From the NCBI GenBank assembly GCA_046541515.1, contig JBKHDD010000075.1, positions 1 through 21,655 on the forward strand: DNA of 21,655 nt, given 5' to 3'. The notes under the pieces are model-generated. The model saw only the letters and a program-made list of their open reading frames with translations. It searched no databases and had not been told where the DNA came from. Shown one piece after another: positions 21,349-21,655 of this stretch. The translations under genes and the position numbers were made by a program. The stretch is from CAYFVR01 sp046541515 (GTDB taxonomy: Bacteria; Desulfobacterota; Desulfobacteria; Desulfobacterales; Desulfococcaceae). Each line of letters opens with the position of its first letter. Within the stretch, counting starts at the first letter, position 1.

Positions 21349-21655
21349 GCGAGGTGTCGTTTGAAGAATCGGGGATGCGGTTTGGGCCGTTTCCGAAGGG
21401 GCGTTGCTTTCGGATTGAGAGAAGCGAAACGTTCCGGCGGTTGGGCGACGGGGTTCGAATGGCGGAGTTTCTGCTGATCCGAAATTCCCGGAAGGGGCTG
21501 GCCGCAGTGTGGGTGGTGGAGGCCAAATCCAGCACTCCTCGGCCGGAAACCCGGCCCGGTTTTGACGACTTCATCGCGGAAATCCGGGAAAAGCTGACCA
21601 AGGGTGCATTCCAAAAATTTAGATCGTTCCTATCGGGCGCGGTTGCCGGGCGGCC
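21345..21655 (+). CDS. Partner of the AAA ATPase, runs off the window (possible PD-(D/E)xK nuclease)
   Basis: The frame opens at the ATG overlapping the ATPase stop (ATGA) and stays open for 103 codons to the end of the window. Readable parts include MRFGPFPKGRCFRIERSE, RMAEFLLIR, VWVVEAKSS and FDDFIAEIREKL. The beta-strand WVV followed by E-A-K resembles the catalytic E-x-K of PD-(D/E)xK nucleases; an acidic residue earlier (Glu in MAEFLL) could be its partner. I have a general recollection of similar proteins following AAA ATPases in diverse bacteria, always of unknown function. The rest of the protein is not visible, so domain content remains open. Confidence 0.7.
   Translation, partial: MSEVSFEESGMRFGPFPKGRCFRIERSETFRRLGDGVRMAEFLLIRNSRKGLAAVWVVEAKSSTPRPETRPGFDDFIAEIREKLTKGAFQKFRSFLSGAVAGR

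Noticed and set aside
1..21655. CRISPR array, tRNA, rRNA or insertion sequence
   Set aside because: No regularly spaced repeats, cloverleaf sequence, rRNA segment or transposase was recognised in the window.

Overview
The window (21.7 kb) is GC-rich with a few AT-richer patches. It carries a complete catalytic-core nitrogen-fixation operon on the minus strand: nifH-nifI1-nifI2-nifD-nifK-nifE-nifN-nifB plus a thioredoxin-like [2Fe-2S] ferredoxin gene. Three features point to a strictly or facultatively anaerobic Gram-negative diazotroph, most likely of the Desulfobacterota (former Deltaproteobacteria): the two PII-like nifI genes between nifH and nifD, a clostridial-type NifD with an internal insertion of about 50 residues, and a sigma-54 promoter. 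The phylum is an inference from gene order and protein type, not a database result.

Layout on the plus strand: (1) 1-304, intergenic, with two hairpin palindromes. (2) 305-3277, a BetA-like choline/GMC dehydrogenase and a ProX-like betaine-binding protein, followed by a stump of a second betA-like gene and a strong terminator. (3) 3541-5418, two PIN-domain toxin-antitoxin modules (one minus, one plus) around a truncated copy of the nif-operon ferredoxin. (4) 5428-15660, the nif operon read leftward. It is controlled by a textbook sigma-54 region (-24/-12 element, IHF consensus site, tandem upstream repeats) and ends at a strong terminator. (5) 15660-16304, no recognisable gene. (6) 16305-16906, a third (Phd/VapC) toxin-antitoxin module with a consensus sigma-70 promoter and embedded operator-like palindrome. 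(7) 17127-18806, a secreted protein with dockerin-like C-terminal repeats. (8) 19038-20258, a PLP enzyme of the Cys/Met-metabolism family. (9) 20335 to the end, an AAA ATPase translationally coupled to a gene with a possible nuclease motif that runs off the window.

How the genes work together: NifH is the Fe protein, NifDK the MoFe protein, NifEN the FeMo-cofactor scaffold and NifB the maker of the cofactor core. NifI1/NifI2 would switch off dinitrogenase after ammonium addition, and the ferredoxin is a candidate electron carrier. nifU, nifS, nifV, nifA and molybdate transport genes are not here. BetA and ProX suggest choline/betaine uptake and oxidation for osmoprotection. The less ordinary parts are the nifH promoter architecture with non-canonical upstream repeats, palindromic hairpins in every long gap of the nif operon, the ferredoxin 3'-end duplication bracketing a toxin-antitoxin pair, and the ATPase/EAK pair at the right end.
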